DNA of 42,751 nucleotides, taken from Thermodesulfovibrionales bacterium. GTDB taxonomy: Bacteria > Nitrospirota > Thermodesulfovibrionia > Thermodesulfovibrionales > SM23-35. The stretch is taken from assembly GCA_020062205.1 (NCBI GenBank), contig JAGUWT010000230.1, positions 1-42,751 on the forward strand, written 5' to 3'. The notes below the pieces were generated by a model. That model saw nothing but the letters and a program-made list of their open reading frames with translations. It was not told where the DNA came from and searched no databases. Below are positions 38,941 to 42,751 of this stretch, one piece after another; the stretch's first letter is position 1; the number at the start of each line of letters is the position of its first letter. A program made the position numbers and the translations under genes.

Positions 38941-40146
38941 ATGTTGCCAAAAGTTAATGAATTTAGAACGGAAAATTTTAAATCATTTGCCCCATGGCCT
39001 TCTTTCGCACATGATGAAATTAAAGCTGTTGTTAGCGTCCTTAGATCAGGCAAGGTTAATTACTGGACTGGTGAGGAAGGGCGTCTTTTCGAAAAGGAGT
39101 TTGCCAATTTTGTCAGTTGTGAATATGCTGTCGCTGTGGCCAATGGAACAGTTGCCCTAGAACTGGCTCTTTTTGCTCTTGGAATTGGACCTGGCGATGA
39201 AGTTATTGTAACAAGCCGCACCTTTATAGCATCAGCAAGTTGTATTGTTATGCGCGGGGCAAAGCCTGTTATGGCTGATGCTGACCCTGTCAGTCAGAAT
39301 ATAACTGTTGAGACAGTCAAGGCTGTTCTAAGTCCAAAAACCAAGGCAATAATAGCAGTGCATATAGGAGGTTGGCCATGCGATATGGACACTATAATGG
39401 AATTCGCAAAAAAACATAATTTGAAGGTTATTGAAGACTGCGCCCAGGCCCACGGGGCAACCTACGAAGGACGGCCTGTTGGTTCTTTGGGCGATGTGGC
39501 AGCTTTCTCCTTTTGTCAGGATAAAATTATGACGACGGGTGGAGAGGGAGGGATGTTAACAACCAATAATAAAAAGATATGGGAGAAGGCATGGTCTTTC
39601 AAAGACCACGGTAAGAATTATAACACTGTTTATAATAATAAACATGAGCCGGGTTTCCGCTGGCTTCACGAATCTTTTGGAACCAACTATCGTCTGACAG
39701 AAATGCAGTCGGCTATAGGCAGAGTCCAACTGAAAAAGGTTCCGGGCTGGATAAAGCTGCGTCAGCAGAATGCAGCCATATTGACGGATTGTTTTAAACG
39801 GATTCCCTCGCTGCGAGTAACAGTGCCGCCATCACATATAGGACACGCTTACTATAAGTATTATACTTTTGTTCAGATGGAGAAATTAAAGGCGGGATGG
39901 ACTCGTGATAGAATAATGAATGCTATAAATGCTGAAGGTATTCCCTGCTTCAGCGGGAGCTGCAGCGAGATATACCTTGAAAAGGCATTTGAATTAAAGG
40001 GGCTGCGTCCTAAAAAACGCCTGCAAACAGCAAAAGAACTTGGAGAGACAAGCCTGATGTTTTTTGTTCATCCCACATTGAGCAAGAAGGATATGAAAAA
40101 TACCTGCAGGGCAGTGGAGAAGGTATTGCGGGCGGCGATGCGATAG
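38941..40146 (+). CDS. DegT/DnrJ/EryC1/StrS aminotransferase
   Basis: WTGEEGRLFEKEFANFVSCEYAVAVANGTVALELAL; VIEDCAQAHGATYEGRPVGSLGDVAAFSFCQDKIMTTGGEGGML (PLP Lys). Confidence 0.92.
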   Translation: MLPKVNEFRTENFKSFAPWPSFAHDEIKAVVSVLRSGKVNYWTGEEGRLFEKEFANFVSCEYAVAVANGTVALELALFALGIGPGDEVIVTSRTFIASASCIVMRGAKPVMADADPVSQNITVETVKAVLSPKTKAIIAVHIGGWPCDMDTIMEFAKKHNLKVIEDCAQAHGATYEGRPVGSLGDVAAFSFCQDKIMTTGGEGGMLTTNNKKIWEKAWSFKDHGKNYNTVYNNKHEPGFRWLHESFGTNYRLTEMQSAIGRVQLKKVPGWIKLRQQNAAILTDCFKRIPSLRVTVPPSHIGHAYYKYYTFVQMEKLKAGWTRDRIMNAINAEGIPCFSGSCSEIYLEKAFELKGLRPKKRLQTAKELGETSLMFFVHPTLSKKDMKNTCRAVEKVLRAAMR

Positions 40147-40342
40147 TCGCCCGCGCGAATGGGAGTAGCGGGTTGGCTGTGGCGTATTTGGTTGATAATG
40201 TGCAAAACATTGGAAACTTCGCTGGTCTGCGATGCGGTGATGGGGGCGATGATAATATCGGATGACGCACCAAGAGGAACTTCGGCGGTGTGTGGAAGTT
40301 AAATGATTAGCTTAGGGTAGGGTCAGCCTTATTTAGAAAAGG

Positions 40343-40732
40343 ATGGATGTCCTTGGTTTTGTCTTTGCTACTTTTGTAGTAAAATTGTCAGTTAATATCG
40401 GCATATTTCTTTGCCTTGTTATGTTTCTCTGCACATTTTATGCAGATGCAATAGTCACTATCTTTTACAGATGGAGAAGGGGAGAAAATCTAATAAAGGC
40501 ACACAGGAGTCACCTATATCAATATATGAGTAATGATCTGGGAATGCCCCATTGGATAGTATCGCTGTTGTATGCTTTAAGCCAGTTCGTCTTTGGCTTT
40601 CTGGCGTTATTAGCATACAGGAAAGGATTAGTATGGCAATTTATGGTCTTTTTAGGATTCGGAATCATGTTTCTGTTCACCTATAAGGTTGTTAAAAATA
40701 TAAAACCGAAATATCTGCTGGATAAAAAATGA
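40343..40732 (+). pseudogene. C-terminal fragment of a WecA/WbpL-type UDP-HexNAc:undecaprenyl-phosphate transferase
   Basis: FYADAIVTIFYRWRRGENLIKAHRSHLYQYMSNDLGMPHW resembles the C-terminal part of WbpL/WecA; only 129 aa, in-frame stop just upstream, N-terminal catalytic part missing. Confidence 0.7.
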
Positions 40733-41052
40733 AGCGTTTATTTGATATAGTATTTTCACTGATTGGGCTGTTATTACTTCTGCCTTTATTTGCAGTGGTG
40801 CCATTCTTTATAAAGGTAGGAAGTAGAGGTCCTGTATTTTTTGCCCAGAAAAGGATTGGGAGGAATTTAAAGCCATTTAACCTTTACAAATTCATGACAA
40901 TGGTCCACGATGCAACTAAGAAGGGGCTTTCTATTACTACCGGTGCTGACTCACGAGTTACAAGGATTGGCAGGTTTTTACGAAAGACAAAGGTAGACGA
41001 GCTCCCACAGCTCTGGAATGTCCTTAAAGTGAAATTTATCTCAAATGCATAA
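40729..41052 (+). pseudogene. Truncated PglC-like sugar transferase
   Basis: MKRLFDIVFSLIGLLLLLPLF...VFFAQKRIGRNLKPFNLYKFMTMVHDA...RFLRKTKVDELPQLWNVLK then breaks off before the GDMSLVGPRP segment. Confidence 0.8.
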
Positions 41053-41169
41053 CTTTTGTCCCTCCCATTGCAAGGTTAATAGCTCCATATTCATGGCATG
41101 TCTACTATATACTTGAGAAACTGAAGGTTTTTAATACGCATTATATTGGGGTGATTAAGAAGAACTAAT
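41030..41169 (+). pseudogene. C-terminal remnant of a class I SAM methyltransferase (copy 1)
   Basis: Frame shifted relative to the upstream sugar transferase reads EIYLKCITFVPPIARLIAPYSWHVYYILEKLKVFNTHYIGVI. Confidence 0.5.
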
Positions 41170-41335
41170 AATATAGTAAATATTTTTAATGAAACAGTTC
41201 TAATATTTATTCATAAAATGTATCATCGGCAAAACCCCCGCAACGTATAAGATGGAGGAATAAGCAAGGGCAAGACCATTATTGATTTTTTAGTCTTACT
41301 GGTGCTAAAATTCTTTAAATTGTAAAAGTAGAATT

Positions 41336-41620
41336 ATGGGAAAAATCCTTGTAAAAGAAACCATCACGAAAGAAAGAGAAATAGAAATTACAGTAGATAC
41401 ACTACTTGCTCTCATTGATGACCTTGCTTTGAAAGAGAAGACGGAATTGTTCAAAAAACTCTCTTCCGCTTTGAAAGGCAAGAAACCCTTAGAACTTATG
41501 CCATTTAAAAAAGACAGGATTGAAAATATCATCTCTGATTTTGCAGATACGAATCTGTATGAGGAAAATTTTCTTAGGGATTTAGAAGAAGGCTTGAAAA
41601 GATCTTCTATATATAAGTAA
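41336..41620 (+). CDS. Putative antitoxin of a type II toxin-antitoxin pair
   Basis: Small charged 94 aa protein directly upstream of a RelE/ParE-like ORF (5 nt gap). Confidence 0.6.
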   Translation: MGKILVKETITKEREIEITVDTLLALIDDLALKEKTELFKKLSSALKGKKPLELMPFKKDRIENIISDFADTNLYEENFLRDLEEGLKRSSIYK

Positions 41621-41625
41621 CATTC

Positions 41626-41883
41626 ATGCCCCGGATATTGAACCTAAGGGATGATCTTGAAGAGTACATAAGAAAACAGGGACTTACAGAAAAATGGCAA
41701 CAAGTTAAACACCTATTTGAAAATGATCCATCACATCCTTCCTTGCATACTGAACTTCTTGAACCTAAACAACGTCTGATTTATTCTTTTAGAATTGATA
41801 AAAAGTATAGAGCCATATTTATCGTAAAAGGGAAAGACCTGATTGAAATAATCTCTATCACTAAGCATTATCGTAAACAATAA
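41626..41883 (+). CDS. RelE/ParE-superfamily toxin-like protein
   Basis: KWQQVKHLFENDPSHPSLHTELLEPKQRLIYSFRIDKKYRAIFIVKGKDLIEIISITKHYRK: RelE-like C-terminal pattern. Confidence 0.72.
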   Translation: MPRILNLRDDLEEYIRKQGLTEKWQQVKHLFENDPSHPSLHTELLEPKQRLIYSFRIDKKYRAIFIVKGKDLIEIISITKHYRKQ

Positions 41884-42057
41884 GACAATTCCCAAGTTAT
41901 AGGGATATGGTCGGATTCCACAATTTACATTCCCTGTGTCAATTTAATACATCCAGCATAAAATCCTTGGGATGGTAGCCAATACCTGGTATTACCTGCC
42001 ATGGAGCAAGAAGGAAATGTTGTACAGTCTGATTTAAGTTTCTGTCGAAAATTTCTA

Positions 42058-42185
42058 ACTTTAATGGGACTTGTACTCCCTTAACAAGATTAATAATCCC
42101 TTATTCATATCTGGCATGTTATTTGCGTCTGAAAAATTATTTGTATTGATACATAATTCATACTTGTTTGTGCTCATAAAGCATA
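42058..42185 (+). pseudogene. Heavily decayed second copy of the methyltransferase C-terminus (copy 2)
   Basis: With frame changes reads TRLIIPYSY..WHVICV*K, aligning to ARLIAPYSWHVYYILEKL of copy 1; nucleotides also align (caaggttaatagctccatattcat..ggcatgt vs caagattaataatcccttattcatatctggcatgt). Confidence 0.45.
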
Positions 42186-42276
42186 CTTTTGTGCAAGGCA
42201 GTTTTGAAGGCTTTAATAATGGGAATCCCTTTCCACTATGCTATTCAGCCCTGTGATATGAATGAGATAATGGAGA

Positions 42277-42471
42277 TTGCCAAGGGGAATAGAATCTTTT
42301 GATGAAGCCGAAAAGCGAAAGACACTTATTGATGAAAAATTTCCCTGTGCTTCAATTGAGGATATAATTGAGAGCAAGAAGGCTGCTAAGAGACAAAGAG
42401 ATATGGAAGAACTACCACGCCTTGAAGCGTTTAGGGATGAATTAAGGAGAAAGCAAAGGGGACAAAGATGA
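42277..42471 (+). pseudogene. C-terminal fragment of a nucleotidyltransferase-like protein
   Basis: GIESFDEAEKRK...CASIEDIIESKKAAKRQRDMEELPRLEAFRDEL resembles the C-terminus of small nucleotidyltransferase proteins; N-terminal part missing. Confidence 0.45.
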
Positions 42472-42517
42472 TAATAAAATACTATACTAAGACTTTATAA
42501 GAGGGTAACCCAGGCAG

Positions 42518-42751
42518 ATGAAAAGAGGCTTTGACATATTTTTTTCATCCATTGGTCTCTTGGTATCTCTGCCTATCTTTGCATTGGTAGCAGTCCTCGT
42601 AAAGATAGAAAGCCGGGGGCCTGTATTTTTTATCCAGACAAGAATAGGCAGGAACTTCAAGCCTTTTGCCCTTTACAAGTTTAGAACCATGGTGGTGGAT
42701 GCTCCAAAGAAGGGCATCCCCATCACTGCCAGTGATGATCCACGAGTTACA
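42518..42751 (+). CDS. PglC-like sugar transferase, 5' part, running off the window
   Basis: ATG 42518; MKRGFDIFFSSIGLLVSLPIFALVAVLVKIESRGPVFFIQTRIGRNFKPFALYKFRTMVVDAPKKGIPITASDDPRVT. Confidence 0.88.
   Translation, partial: MKRGFDIFFSSIGLLVSLPIFALVAVLVKIESRGPVFFIQTRIGRNFKPFALYKFRTMVVDAPKKGIPITASDDPRVT

Noticed and set aside
40147-40342. GC-richer intergenic stretch as a possible gene remnant or regulatory RNA
   Set aside because: Translations in the frames I read gave no recognisable protein and no clear structure could be established by eye
42071-42256. Plus-strand ORF (61 aa) as a real gene
   Set aside because: Lies over the decayed methyltransferase tail copy 2; translation has no family features
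1-42751. CRISPR arrays, rRNA or tRNA genes
   Set aside because: No regularly spaced repeats, cloverleaf-like or rRNA-like segments noticed on reading; not checked with tools

Overview
The window is a roughly 40 kb, almost entirely plus-strand surface-glycan (O-antigen, capsule or glycoprotein-glycan) biosynthesis locus with tightly packed, often overlapping genes. It breaks into blocks. (1) 148-11386 is a nonulosonic-acid (pseudaminic/legionaminic-type) pathway: PseB-like dehydratase, an RmlD-like SDR fused to a PseC-like aminotransferase, B12/radical SAM protein, Gfo/Idh/MocA oxidoreductase, SpsF-type cytidylyltransferase, class III aminotransferase, PseG-like hydrolase, NeuB-family synthase, and a left-handed beta-helix acyltransferase fused to a DegT aminotransferase. 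(2) 11383-16223 is a decoration block: WbqC, two methyltransferases, PIG-L deacetylase, GNAT and a DUF4910-type Zn-peptidase-like protein. (3) 16240-20525 is a compact acyl-activation and transfer module: tandem flavodoxin/Fe-S flavoprotein, AMP-ligase, ACP and an AAC(3)-fold acyltransferase. (4) 20578-24126 is a large GT-like protein and a Wzx flippase. (5) 24164-30422 is an unusual cassette: a GAPDH paralog with altered phosphate-site residues, epimerase, methyltransferase, HAD, FAH-family protein, second CMP-transferase and D-2-hydroxyacid dehydrogenase. (6) 30439-40146 holds further glycan genes with a visible recombination scar around an O-antigen ligase/polymerase-like gene: a truncated GT2 on the left and an IS3-type orfA remnant on the right. 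(7) 40150-42751 is a decayed region with truncated WecA/WbpL-like and PglC-like genes, two decayed copies of the same methyltransferase tail, a toxin-antitoxin pair, and the start of an intact-looking sugar transferase running off the window. All family calls were made by eye from the translations; no database search was run.
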